Source of the DNA: Candidatus Latescibacterota bacterium
GTDB taxonomy: Bacteria; Latescibacterota; UBA2968
Assembly: GCA_022821275.1 (NCBI GenBank)
Contig: JAJEDY010000048.1
Coordinates: 1 to 64,000 of the forward strand
Direction: 5' to 3'
Length of the DNA stretch: 64,000 nt
This document shows, one piece after another, positions 1 through 6,696 of this stretch. Made by a program: the position numbers and the translations under genes. How positions within the stretch are numbered: position 1 is the stretch's first letter; the number at the start of each line of letters is the position of its first letter. The notes under the pieces were generated by a model, which had not been told where the DNA came from, did not search any database, and saw only the letters and a list, made by a program, of their open reading frames with translations.

Positions 1-44
1 AAAACTGTTTGGATCGCTTCGGCAATTTGAGGTATCTTATTCAT
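1..44 (-). CDS. 5' end of a probable IS4-like transposase (cut by the window edge)
   Basis: The first 14 residues read MNKIPQIAEAIQTV. An AGGAG Shine-Dalgarno lies 9 bases before the ATG. This start resembles the N-terminus I recall for one group of IS4-family transposases, but the fragment is too short to be certain. An imperfect inverted repeat just upstream (about 45-64 against 92-112) would suit an IS end. The IS4 call is inference; a real start codon here is well supported. Confidence 0.4.
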   Translation of the reverse strand, partial: MNKIPQIAEAIQTV

Positions 45-112
45 GAGAGGCAACTCCTGTGAAGTTCATAACTGTCCACTTAACAGCATGATACTTCACG
101 GTTTGCCTCTTC
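45..112. repeat. imperfect inverted repeat upstream of the partial gene
   Basis: GAGGCAACTCCTGTGAAG on the left arm faces CTTCACGGTTTGCCTC on the right arm, with about 28 bases between. The left arm contains the Shine-Dalgarno of the partial gene, so the repeat covers its promoter and leader. It may be the end region of an insertion sequence or an operator. Confidence 0.4.
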
Positions 113-135
113 TCAACCCTTAACTTGATGCACAT

Positions 136-200
136 GGGGCGAGGCATGCCTCGCCCCTACGGTTGCTTCACACTTCATACTTCCTACTTCAAACTTCTTA
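136..200. repeat. palindrome plus five-unit heptamer array
   Basis: A perfect 22-bp palindrome (136-157; arms GGGGCGAGGCA and TGCCTCGCCCC) is followed 8 bases later by five consecutive 7-bp units beginning CTTC (166-200: CTTCACA, CTTCATA, CTTCCTA, CTTCAAA, CTTCTTA). The same two-part arrangement recurs at 588-657. It resembles in kind the short tandem heptamer repeats described in cyanobacteria. No coding gene is supported in 112-342; the ORF across it is a by-product of the repeat. Confidence 0.75.
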
Positions 201-331
201 TGTCGCGTCTGTCTGCTGGTGCTGGCCGATGAAACCAATAACAACGCGCGCCTTGCTCTTGTCTCAATCAAAAGCGATTCGAATGGTATAACGCGCATTC
301 CTATTGCTCCCCATTCCGACTATTTTTTACC

Positions 332-369
332 ATAAAAAACAAGGGGTTATGCAATGAATGCATAACCCC
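332..369 (-). terminator. Rho-independent terminator of the tRNA
   Basis: On the minus strand an 11-bp perfect stem (GGGGTTATGCA and its complement, 343-369) with a 5-base loop is followed by a T-rich run (332-342). It lies only 8 bases downstream of the tRNA 3' end, so it should terminate the tRNA transcript. Confidence 0.8.
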
Positions 370-377
370 CGTTATAA

Positions 378-454
378 TGGTCGGAGCGACTGGATTTGAA
401 CCAGCGACCCCCATCACCCCAAGATGGTGCGCTACCGAGCTGCGCTACGCTCCG
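378..454 (-). tRNA. tRNA-Pro(GGG)
   Basis: The 77-base sequence folds as a cloverleaf with a perfect 7-bp acceptor stem (CGGAGCG/CGCTCCG), a GCGC/GCGC D stem, a CCATC/GATGG anticodon stem with loop TTGGGGT, a T loop TTCAAAT and an encoded 3' CCA. The loop gives anticodon GGG, which reads CCC and probably CCU proline codons. The sequence closely follows bacterial proline tRNAs. It has its own promoter (473-501) and terminator (332-369). Confidence 0.95.
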
Positions 455-472
455 ACAACTCGTTCGTGAATA

Positions 473-501
473 AATTTACCCATTTTGTTAGAGACCGTCA
501 A
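473..501 (-). promoter_or_regulatory. sigma-70-type promoter of tRNA-Pro
   Basis: On the minus strand TTGACG (-35, 496-501) and TAAATT (-10, 473-478) are separated by exactly 17 bases. The -10 ends 18 bases before the mature tRNA 5' end, as expected for a short leader removed by RNase P. Confidence 0.7.
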
Positions 502-513
502 GATAAACAAGTG

Positions 514-588
514 ATCAGCGAAAACCTCCTGGATCGCGGCTAACATCATGCTTGCCCCTGCATGGTTTAAGCAGGGGCCGCGATGACG
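514..588. repeat. dispersed palindromic (REP-like) element, copy 1
   Basis: An outer TCGCGGC/GCCGCGA pair encloses a second hairpin (CCCCTGC...GCAGGGG). The left flank ATCAGC(G/A)AAAACCTCCTGG and the right flank ATGACG are shared almost exactly with the copy at 63647-63721, while the inner hairpin differs. Related but more divergent forms occur near 51377-51455. It is intergenic and non-coding. Confidence 0.75.
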
Positions 589-657
589 GGCGAGGCATGC
601 CTCGCCCCTACGGTTGTTCCCACTTCACCCTTCACACTTCCTACTTCACACTTCTAC
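588..657. repeat. palindrome plus five-unit heptamer array, copy 2
   Basis: A perfect 20-bp palindrome (588-607) is followed, after CTACGGTTGTTCCCA, by five consecutive heptamers beginning CTTC (623-657). The organisation is the same as at 136-200. The stop codon of the FG-GAP-like gene (654-656) lies in the last heptamer, so the array touches a coding end. It directly abuts the REP-like copy at 514-588. Confidence 0.75.
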
Positions 658-1526
658 CTCCCCGAACTCAAAAAACTCTCGGATTGCAGATCCACATCAA
701 AAATGCGAATAAATTGATGGGGCTTTGTCGTCTCGCCGATCAACTCGGGAATGCCATCGCCATCGAGATCTGCGTAGCCAATCTTCTCACCAAAGCCATC
801 GCGGTACTCCCACTCAACGCGTTGATAAGTCGCGCCAATAACAAACCCCGTATTGAGTATAATCTCAAGCTCACCGTCATCATCGAGATCGCCGACAGCC
901 ATACTCTGTGCCCACAGCCCCTGCTCGCTGCGCCATTCTAAAAACAGATTTTTGCAATCGAACACAAATAAGCGCCCAACCTGTGAGGCGCGCTCCTGAT
1001 CGGAATTATCGCGCGACCCACCCAGCGGTCGATAGCTCCGACTCTCTGCAGCATCCTCACCGCAAAATACCAGTTCAAGCTGCGGATCATCGTCAATATT
1101 TTCAATCACCATAGCCGAAACCGATGCAAACTCATCATCCGTACTTCGCCATATCTCATGAAAATCGCTGGCGCGATAAAACACAATATCTCCAGCATGG
1201 GTATATGCAACGATCTCCAACTCGTCATCGACATCGATATCCAGAACAAAAACTTCTGCAATCTCCGCTCTCAGCGGAGGACTTCTCCACACCTCGCGAA
1301 AGCGTCCCTCTTGCATTTCCAGCACATAAATTGCGCCATGACGGTCGCCATACACAATGCGCGGTGCCTCATCACCTGTACCCACAATTGCTTTTACGGC
1401 TCGCATTTCGGGTACAAACCCGCCAAAAGAGATCGCGTCATTATCTTTCCAATGAAACCACGCCAGATCGGTCGCTGAAATCGTAGCAGTAAAGGCAACG
1501 AGTAAAAGCAGAATCCTGATAACCAT
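654..1526 (-). CDS. exported FG-GAP/VCBS-like repeat protein
   Basis: The protein has about 290 residues. The first 18 or so (MVIRILLLLVAFTATISA) are a signal peptide. Beyond it are several acidic calcium-binding-type repeats (for example DIDVDDELE, NIDDDPQLE, DLDDDGELEI, DLDGDGIPEL), the pattern of FG-GAP/VCBS beta-propeller blades. The start at 1526 is chosen over an upstream in-frame ATG because GAGGAG lies 6 bases before it and the signal peptide begins there. It follows mlaD by 10 bases and is probably the last gene of the mla operon. A periplasmic or surface-exposed adhesive or sensor-like propeller is likely; its link to lipid transport is unknown. The C-terminus runs into a heptamer repeat. 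Confidence 0.7.
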   Translation of the reverse strand: MVIRILLLLVAFTATISATDLAWFHWKDNDAISFGGFVPEMRAVKAIVGTGDEAPRIVYGDRHGAIYVLEMQEGRFREVWRSPPLRAEIAEVFVLDIDVDDELEIVAYTHAGDIVFYRASDFHEIWRSTDDEFASVSAMVIENIDDDPQLELVFCGEDAAESRSYRPLGGSRDNSDQERASQVGRLFVFDCKNLFLEWRSEQGLWAQSMAVGDLDDDGELEIILNTGFVIGATYQRVEWEYRDGFGEKIGYADLDGDGIPELIGETTKPHQFIRIFDVDLQSESFLSSGR

Positions 1527-1536
1527 AGTGAACTCC

Positions 1537-2448
1537 TCAAAATATACTAATACTGAGATAGCGTTTGGGATTCCGCTTGATATCTTCAATAAGACTATCC
1601 ACAGACGTCAGTGTGCGATCCAGATGCTCGTACACCGCCTCGTCCTTAACCAAACGCCCGACCGTACCGCGTCCATCTCGTATTCCTTTGGAAATATCAT
1701 CGAGATTGGCAAATGTATTCTGCATTGCAACCGAAGTCGATTCCATCTGTGCCGAAATCCGCGCAAGACGTTCCATCGTCACAGTTAGATTGGTCACTGC
1801 AATACTCAAATTCTCGCGATTATCCCGCATCAAGCCACTCGCATCGCCCGTCGCCACCGTCAAACTATCGAGCATCTTATCGACCTTACCCAGATTATCG
1901 TCATTCAATAATCTGTTGAGATAGTACGTGGTCGTATCAATACGCGAAAGAACGCTTTCCAGATGCATGAGATTGTTATCACTGACCACGCCATCTACTG
2001 CATTGCGAATTTTCTCAATCATAAGCCTGCTTTCAGACACCATCGCATCGAGATCAGAAGCAGAAGTCCCCTGCACAACAGCACCATCTGGCAGACGCTG
2101 TGCCGACTCCCCCAACTGAATTTCGATCATCTGCCCACCCAGGAGTCCATCGGACTTGAGTAAAAAACGCGAATCCACCGGCAAATCTCTCACTGAGGCA
2201 AACCCGAGCGCAACAAAAGGCAGCCCATCCTCAAGGGTGATGGACAGCACCTTTCCCACCCGCACCCCGCGAAACGTCACGGGATTGCCCACTTGAAGCC
2301 CCGGCACACTGTCGAATTTAGCATGGATGCGATATCCGCCAGCAGCACCTGCATAACGCTCTGAAAGCCACACCGTGCCAACCACCAGAATAACGGCTGC
2401 AAAAAATACAACTGCACCCAGGATAATTTCTTGCCGACGATTTCTCAT
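1537..2448 (-). CDS. mlaD: MlaD/MCE-domain lipid-binding protein
   Basis: The protein has 303 residues. One N-terminal membrane helix (about 8-29) is followed by an MCE domain (about 38-115) with the family motif VPGLQVGNPVTFRGVRVGKV, then a long, mostly helical C-terminal part. It is longer than E. coli MlaD (about 183 residues), resembling longer MCE proteins whose helices extend into the periplasm. MCE proteins form hexameric rings that carry phospholipids between the inner-membrane ABC transporter and outer-membrane partners. It sits 2 bases after mlaF, in the order permease-ATPase-MCE. Confidence 0.9.
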   Translation of the reverse strand: MRNRRQEIILGAVVFFAAVILVVGTVWLSERYAGAAGGYRIHAKFDSVPGLQVGNPVTFRGVRVGKVLSITLEDGLPFVALGFASVRDLPVDSRFLLKSDGLLGGQMIEIQLGESAQRLPDGAVVQGTSASDLDAMVSESRLMIEKIRNAVDGVVSDNNLMHLESVLSRIDTTTYYLNRLLNDDNLGKVDKMLDSLTVATGDASGLMRDNRENLSIAVTNLTVTMERLARISAQMESTSVAMQNTFANLDDISKGIRDGRGTVGRLVKDEAVYEHLDRTLTSVDSLIEDIKRNPKRYLSISIF

Positions 2449-2450
2449 AG

Positions 2451-3194
2451 CTACCCCAATCTGCCCTGAACAAACAATTCGAAAACCTCATTGTTAGCTG
2501 CCTCGACATCTTCCATCGCACCTTGAACCACTGCTTTGCCGTCATAGAGCAGAGCAACCCGGTCTGAAACGCGCCGGGCAAGGGGCATATCGTGGGTGAC
2601 GACCACCGATGTCACATTGAGTTCCGATTGCAACTTGAGTATATAGTCCCCCACAACACTGGATGTATTTGGATCCAGACCCGTTGTGGGTTCATCGTAA
2701 AGAATAAAATCGGGTTCCATCGCAATCGCCCGCGCAAGTGCCGCGCGCTTTCTCATTCCTCCCGACAACTCAACAGGCATCTTGGCCTCTGTACCCGCCA
2801 GCCGCACGGCATCGAGGCAGACATGCACGCGCTCTGCAATTTCTTCTTCGGACATCCTGGTGTGCATACGCAGCCCAAAAGCCACATTTTCCTTCACCGT
2901 CATCGAATCAAAAAGTGCCGAAGACTGAAACAAAACCCCAATGCGCTTGCGCAACTCGATCAACTCGCCATGGCGAATCCGCGCCATGTCATAACCGGCA
3001 ACGACGACCTTTCCCACATCTGCCCGCTCAATCCCAATCACATGCTTTAAAGTCACACTTTTGCCGCATCCACTCGGTCCCAAAATGGTCGTAATCTCAG
3101 ACCAGGGAATCCGCAGGTCAAGCCCTTTCAGCACGGATTGTGCATCAAAAGACTTAAACACCTCGACAAACTCAATAGCCGTTTCAGTCGCCAT
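2451..3194 (-). CDS. mlaF: MlaF-type ABC transporter ATPase
   Basis: The 247-residue protein is a complete ABC ATPase: Walker A GPSGCGKS (about 39-46), signature LSGGMRKR (about 143-150), Walker B FILYDEP, the D-loop TTGLDP and the H-loop VTHD. The SGGM signature and overall similarity are those of the Mla/Mce subgroup. It should energise phospholipid movement with MlaE and MlaD. It lies 3 bases downstream of mlaE and 2 bases upstream of mlaD, so the three are co-transcribed. Confidence 0.92.
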   Translation of the reverse strand: MATETAIEFVEVFKSFDAQSVLKGLDLRIPWSEITTILGPSGCGKSVTLKHVIGIERADVGKVVVAGYDMARIRHGELIELRKRIGVLFQSSALFDSMTVKENVAFGLRMHTRMSEEEIAERVHVCLDAVRLAGTEAKMPVELSGGMRKRAALARAIAMEPDFILYDEPTTGLDPNTSSVVGDYILKLQSELNVTSVVVTHDMPLARRVSDRVALLYDGKAVVQGAMEDVEAANNEVFELFVQGRLG

Positions 3195-3197
3195 AGT

Positions 3198-3971
3198 TTA
3201 ATACAACAACGCGTGTGTTAAAAAATAATCGAGAATGAGAACGAGCGCAGAAGATATCACAACTGCAGCCGTGGCAGCCCGTCCAACACCCTGTGCACCG
3301 CCTGCGGTACACAGCCCCTTGTAAGATCCCATAAACGTCAGCAACCCACCATAAACAACGGATTTGACCAACCCGACAAAAACATCATACACCTCAAAAT
3401 AGAGCTTCATACCTTTGACTAATTCCGTAGGCGTAATAGCCATCTTGATCATCGACATGGCAAACCCGCAGATAATCGCGACCAAAAAAGAGTAAATCAC
3501 GAGAATTGGAACCATAATCGCGCCAGCGAGCATTCGGGGCAACATGAGATATCCCACGGGATCGACAGCCATTGACGCGAGCGCATCCACTTGCTCTGAG
3601 ACTTTCATCGTGCCGAGTTCAGACGCGACGCCCGCACCCACCCTGCCCGAGAGCACGAGACCCAACAGAATAGGCGACAGCACGAGTATCACAGAGCGCA
3701 CCATAAGCGCACCAACCATATAGTCGGGCACATACTCTTCCATCTGATAAGCCGTCTGAATAGCGATCGCCATCCCGCTAAAAGCCGAAATCAGGCAAAC
3801 CAGAGGCAGAGAACTAACCCCAACAGCATAACACTGTTCAATAATCTGATGTCGATAGAGGTAGAGATGCCGCATTTCAGTCACGCACCGGACGCCATAG
3901 CAGAACATCTGGAAAACCTGAATAAAAAATGCGGCGAGTTGCCCGCCGAGGAAAGCAAATAGTTTGCCCAT
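3198..3971 (-). CDS. mlaE: MlaE-type ABC permease
   Basis: The protein has 257 residues with an amphipathic N-terminus and about five membrane helices. It carries the MlaE-family region LSGRVGAGVASELGTMKVSEQVDAL (only partly quoted here: GRVGAGVASELGTM), which contacts the ATPase. It is the first gene of the mla operon, and a promoter with an overlapping palindrome sits 50-80 bases upstream. The Shine-Dalgarno is weak (TTGGATT). Length and position match bacterial MlaE. Confidence 0.9.
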   Translation of the reverse strand: MGKLFAFLGGQLAAFFIQVFQMFCYGVRCVTEMRHLYLYRHQIIEQCYAVGVSSLPLVCLISAFSGMAIAIQTAYQMEEYVPDYMVGALMVRSVILVLSPILLGLVLSGRVGAGVASELGTMKVSEQVDALASMAVDPVGYLMLPRMLAGAIMVPILVIYSFLVAIICGFAMSMIKMAITPTELVKGMKLYFEVYDVFVGLVKSVVYGGLLTFMGSYKGLCTAGGAQGVGRAATAAVVISSALVLILDYFLTHALLY

Positions 3972-4017
3972 ATCAAGTGAAATCCAATAGTGAGGCGGGT
4001 TAAAGGATCCAGAAAAC

Positions 4018-4032
4018 GTGTAGAATCTACAC
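4018..4032. promoter_or_regulatory. palindromic operator candidate over the mla promoter -10
   Basis: GTGTAGAATCTACAC is a perfect 7-bp inverted repeat about one base. It covers the predicted -10 hexamer (4024-4029) of the mla operon, a classic repressor position. The regulator is unknown and none is encoded nearby. Confidence 0.5.
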
Positions 4033-4052
4033 TTCCTTTTTCAATAAATCAA
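4024..4052 (-). promoter_or_regulatory. predicted sigma-70 promoter of the mla operon
   Basis: On the minus strand TTGATT (4047-4052) and TAGATT (4024-4029) are 17 bases apart, each matching four of six consensus bases. It lies between the sigma-factor terminator and mlaE, so the mla operon is transcribed independently of the sigma gene. Confidence 0.5.
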
Positions 4053-4079
4053 CCCTTTTACTGAAAGAACCTGCACAAT

Positions 4080-4112
4080 AAAGGCGGCCCTGGAAAAACC
4101 AGAACCGCCTTT
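4080..4112 (-). terminator. terminator of the sigma-factor gene
   Basis: A strong hairpin with AAAGGCGG/CCGCCTTT outer arms, extended inside by CTGG/CCAG, follows the sigma gene stop by about 24 bases. The T run after the stem is short, so part of the signal is the T residues within the 3' arm. Confidence 0.65.
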
Positions 4113-4135
4113 ACGACTCCGAAGATAAGATCGTA

Positions 4136-4999
4136 TCAAACCAGATCTTCCACTTTTCCACCCGGAACATTTCTCCGGAAATATCGCTGCAACTTGGCAA
4201 GCGCGCGGTTGCGAATCTGGCGCACGCGCTCTCGGGTAACACCCAGAGAAACGCCAATATCACTCAGCGTCCGGCGCTCACCTCCATCGAGACCGAAATA
4301 AGCGCGAATAACATCTCGCTCCCGGGGATCCAGAGAATCGTTGAGAGACCGCAATATAAACTCAGACTGATCCCGATATATCACGAGTTGATCTGGATCC
4401 TCTGCATCCGCCTCGAGTATATTCTGGAGCGACTGCTCGCCTGACGTATCTACGGGCGCAGACAAAGACAGATCTGGGCGCACACAGCGCAACGCCCGCT
4501 CTGCGCGTTTGTTGCTGATCTTCATATCGCTGGCAACCTCGTCCAGCGTGGGCACGCGCCCCAGTTCCTGGGTCATCTGCCCCCAGCGACGCGCCATTCT
4601 GTCCATATCCTCCTGGCGATTTGCAGGCATAAGCACATTAGATGTGCGCTTGAGCGCATTGAGAATGCACTGCCGAATCCACCACACAGCATAGCTGATG
4701 AACTTAAACCCGCGTTCTTCGTCAAAACGCTTGAGAGCTTCCATCAACCCCATATTGCCCTCGGCAATCAAATCGGCAAGAGGCACACCCCGCCCCTGAT
4801 ATTCGAGCGCAACACTGACGACAAAACGCAAATTTGACGTAATAATCTTATCAATCGCCGCTTGATTTCCCCGTTTGGCCTTGCGAAGGACTTTTTGTTC
4901 CTCTTCTCGGCTCAATGGGGGATACTTGCGCAGTTCCTTGAGATAGCTCTGAACAGAAGCTTCGCGCGCGTACTGTGTTTCTTGTTGCGTGTATTCCAT
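4136..4999 (-). CDS. RNA polymerase sigma-70 family factor (RpoD/RpoS-like, group 1/2)
   Basis: The protein has 287 residues from the chosen start. Region 1.2 (SYLKELRKYPPLSREEE), regions 2.1-2.4 (NLRFVVSVALEYQGRG, FKFISYAVWWIRQCI), region 3 and region 4.2 with the helix-turn-helix (TLSDIGVSLGVTRERVRQI) are all present. There is no long region 1.1, so it is either a compact primary factor or a group 2 factor. The start at 4999 has GGAGA five bases upstream. Two alternatives are a GTG at 5071 behind a very strong GGGAGGGGG, and an ATG at 5098 without a Shine-Dalgarno; both only add a low-complexity tail. It is a single-gene unit with its own terminator. Confidence 0.9.
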   Translation of the reverse strand: MEYTQQETQYAREASVQSYLKELRKYPPLSREEEQKVLRKAKRGNQAAIDKIITSNLRFVVSVALEYQGRGVPLADLIAEGNMGLMEALKRFDEERGFKFISYAVWWIRQCILNALKRTSNVLMPANRQEDMDRMARRWGQMTQELGRVPTLDEVASDMKISNKRAERALRCVRPDLSLSAPVDTSGEQSLQNILEADAEDPDQLVIYRDQSEFILRSLNDSLDPRERDVIRAYFGLDGGERRTLSDIGVSLGVTRERVRQIRNRALAKLQRYFRRNVPGGKVEDLV

Positions 5000-5201
5000 T
5001 GTATCTCCTACCACTTGTTCCTCTTTACCCGATCTGGTACGGGATTCTAATACAACAGTTGGCGTCTCCACTTGATTGTCACCCCCTCCCAGAAACATTG
5101 TTTAATGAGTTGTTATATACCTTTCTTAAACGCATTTAACATTCACAAAGTTTCACAATATCGAATATATTTTTCGATTGCTGTCCATCCCCTGTTACAT
5201 C

Positions 5202-5224
5202 TTAGATACACGCCATATATCTAA
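5202..5224. promoter_or_regulatory. inverted repeat in the divergent intergenic region
   Basis: TTAGATA (5202-5208) faces TATCTAA (5218-5224), a 7-bp dyad with a 9-base spacer. It lies in the region between the sigma gene and the aminotransferase, just upstream of the possible structured leader. It could be a regulator site for either gene; no regulator is known. Confidence 0.3.
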
Positions 5225-5238
5225 AGGTTTCAAAATAG

Positions 5239-5315
5239 TGCGTGTGGGGAGGAGATCCCGAATTGCTTGCGGGACCGGTGCCAAAAGGCTATCTTGCCCG
5301 CTGCCTCACAATTTT
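5239..5315 (+). ncRNA. possible structured RNA leader before the aminotransferase gene
   Basis: TGTGGGG (5243-5249) can pair with CCTCACA (5304-5310), enclosing two further hairpins: TCCCG/CGGGA and GCC-AAAA-GGC. The leader ends about 20 bases before the ATG, next to the Shine-Dalgarno AAAGGA. This layout is what a cis-regulatory leader would show, but I could not match it to a riboswitch class I know. It could also be chance pairing in GC-rich sequence. Confidence 0.3.
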
Positions 5316-5334
5316 ATAAACGAAAGGAAAAACA

Positions 5335-6675
5335 ATGCCCCGGCATAAAGATCACATCTTTCACAGAACACTAAAAAAAGAATGGCCGAAGATATCACAC
5401 GGAGAAGGCATTTACCTATTCGATACAGAAGGAAAACGCTATCTCGACGCCTGTGCGGGCGTGCATGTGGTCAGTATCGGACACGGAGTCAAAGAGATCG
5501 CAGAGGTCATGGCCGAACAGGCGGAGAAAGTCTGTTTCACCTACGCCCGGTTCCTCACACAGCCACAGATCGACCTATCAGACAGGATCGCCAGCCTCAC
5601 GCCGGAAGGCCTGAATCGGGTCTTTTTCATTTCCGGAGGGTCCGAAGCCACAGAGTCGGCCATGAAAATCGCCCGGAAGTACCATATCGCAACCGGCAAT
5701 CTCGGAAAGCACAGGGTCATCTCCCGGTGGCAGGCCTGGCACGGGAATACGGTTGGCGCCCTCTCCATGTCCGGGCGGTCGCCCTGGCGCGAGGACTATA
5801 TTCCCTACCTGCTGAATTTCCCCCATATCCCCCCGCCCTATCCCTACCGGTGCGCCTACTGTAAAGACCACTCGGAATGCCAGCTCCACTGCGCAGAGGA
5901 ACTGGAGCGGGTCATCAAACAGGAGGGAAGCGAGTCGATCTCCGCCTTTATCGCCGAACCGATCCTCGGCACCTCCGCCGCTGGTGTGACGCCTCCTCAG
6001 GACTACTACCCTCTCATTCGGGAGATCTGTGACCGGCACAATATCCTGATGATCGTCGATGAGGTCGTCACCGGCTTTGGCAGAACAGGCCGCAACTTCG
6101 GCATCGAACACTGGGATGTGGTCCCCGATATTATGGCGACCGGGAAAGGATTGAGTAGCGGCTATACGCCCATAGCCGCAACCGTCGTACACGAAAAAAT
6201 CTACAACGCCATCTACAGGGAATCCGTCTCTTTTGTACACGGGCACACCTATGGCGGAAACGCCCTTTCCTGCGCCACAGCCCTGGCCGTGCAAAACCAC
6301 ATCCAGACGCACGATCTGGTATCGAACTGCGCCCGAATGGGCGACCTGATGCTGGAAAAACTCATGCCCCTGCAGGACTTGCCAATCGTCGGGGGCATAC
6401 GCGGGAAGGGCCTGCTGACCGGCATCGAATTCGTGGCCGACAAATCCACGCGCGCCCCCTTCGACCTCTCAAAAGGGGTAACCGCAAGGATCGTGGACCT
6501 GGCCTTCGAAAAAGGAGTACTGGTCATGCCCGGAGCCCCCGGCCTGGTCGATGGTGTCGAAGGCGATCATATCGCCATCAGTCCCCCTTTCACCATCACC
6601 GAATCGGAAGTACAGCACGTTGTCGATGTGATACAAGAAACCATTGAGGAAGTCTCGGCACAGCTGTGTAAGTAA
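5335..6675 (+). CDS. class III PLP-dependent aminotransferase
   Basis: The protein has 446 residues and is full length for the class III (acetylornithine/omega-amino-acid) aminotransferase family. The PLP-binding lysine is K271 (ATGKGLSSG), the ring-nitrogen aspartate is D242 (IVDEVVTGFG), and the cofactor phosphate site is GGSEATESA (101-109). A Cys cluster at 173-186 (CX2CX6CX3C) is typical of one subgroup acting on omega-amino acids or beta-alanine. Substrate specificity cannot be read from the sequence. It precedes the glycoside-hydrolase-like gene by 21 bases, so the two are probably one transcript. Confidence 0.85.
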   Translation: MPRHKDHIFHRTLKKEWPKISHGEGIYLFDTEGKRYLDACAGVHVVSIGHGVKEIAEVMAEQAEKVCFTYARFLTQPQIDLSDRIASLTPEGLNRVFFISGGSEATESAMKIARKYHIATGNLGKHRVISRWQAWHGNTVGALSMSGRSPWREDYIPYLLNFPHIPPPYPYRCAYCKDHSECQLHCAEELERVIKQEGSESISAFIAEPILGTSAAGVTPPQDYYPLIREICDRHNILMIVDEVVTGFGRTGRNFGIEHWDVVPDIMATGKGLSSGYTPIAATVVHEKIYNAIYRESVSFVHGHTYGGNALSCATALAVQNHIQTHDLVSNCARMGDLMLEKLMPLQDLPIVGGIRGKGLLTGIEFVADKSTRAPFDLSKGVTARIVDLAFEKGVLVMPGAPGLVDGVEGDHIAISPPFTITESEVQHVVDVIQETIEEVSAQLCK

Positions 6676-6696
6676 TTCTCGGCATGGAGAGGGAAT

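Noticed and set aside
113-298. 61-codon reading frame on the minus strand
   Set aside because: It is made of the palindrome and heptamer repeat, has no ribosome site, and its protein is a translation of repetitive DNA.
136-657. CRISPR array
   Set aside because: The units are only 7 bp with no spacers and no cas genes are present.
5239-5315. SAM or 6S RNA
   Set aside because: GGTGCC resembles part of a SAM riboswitch, but the core GGCAACC segment and the 6S central bubble are missing.
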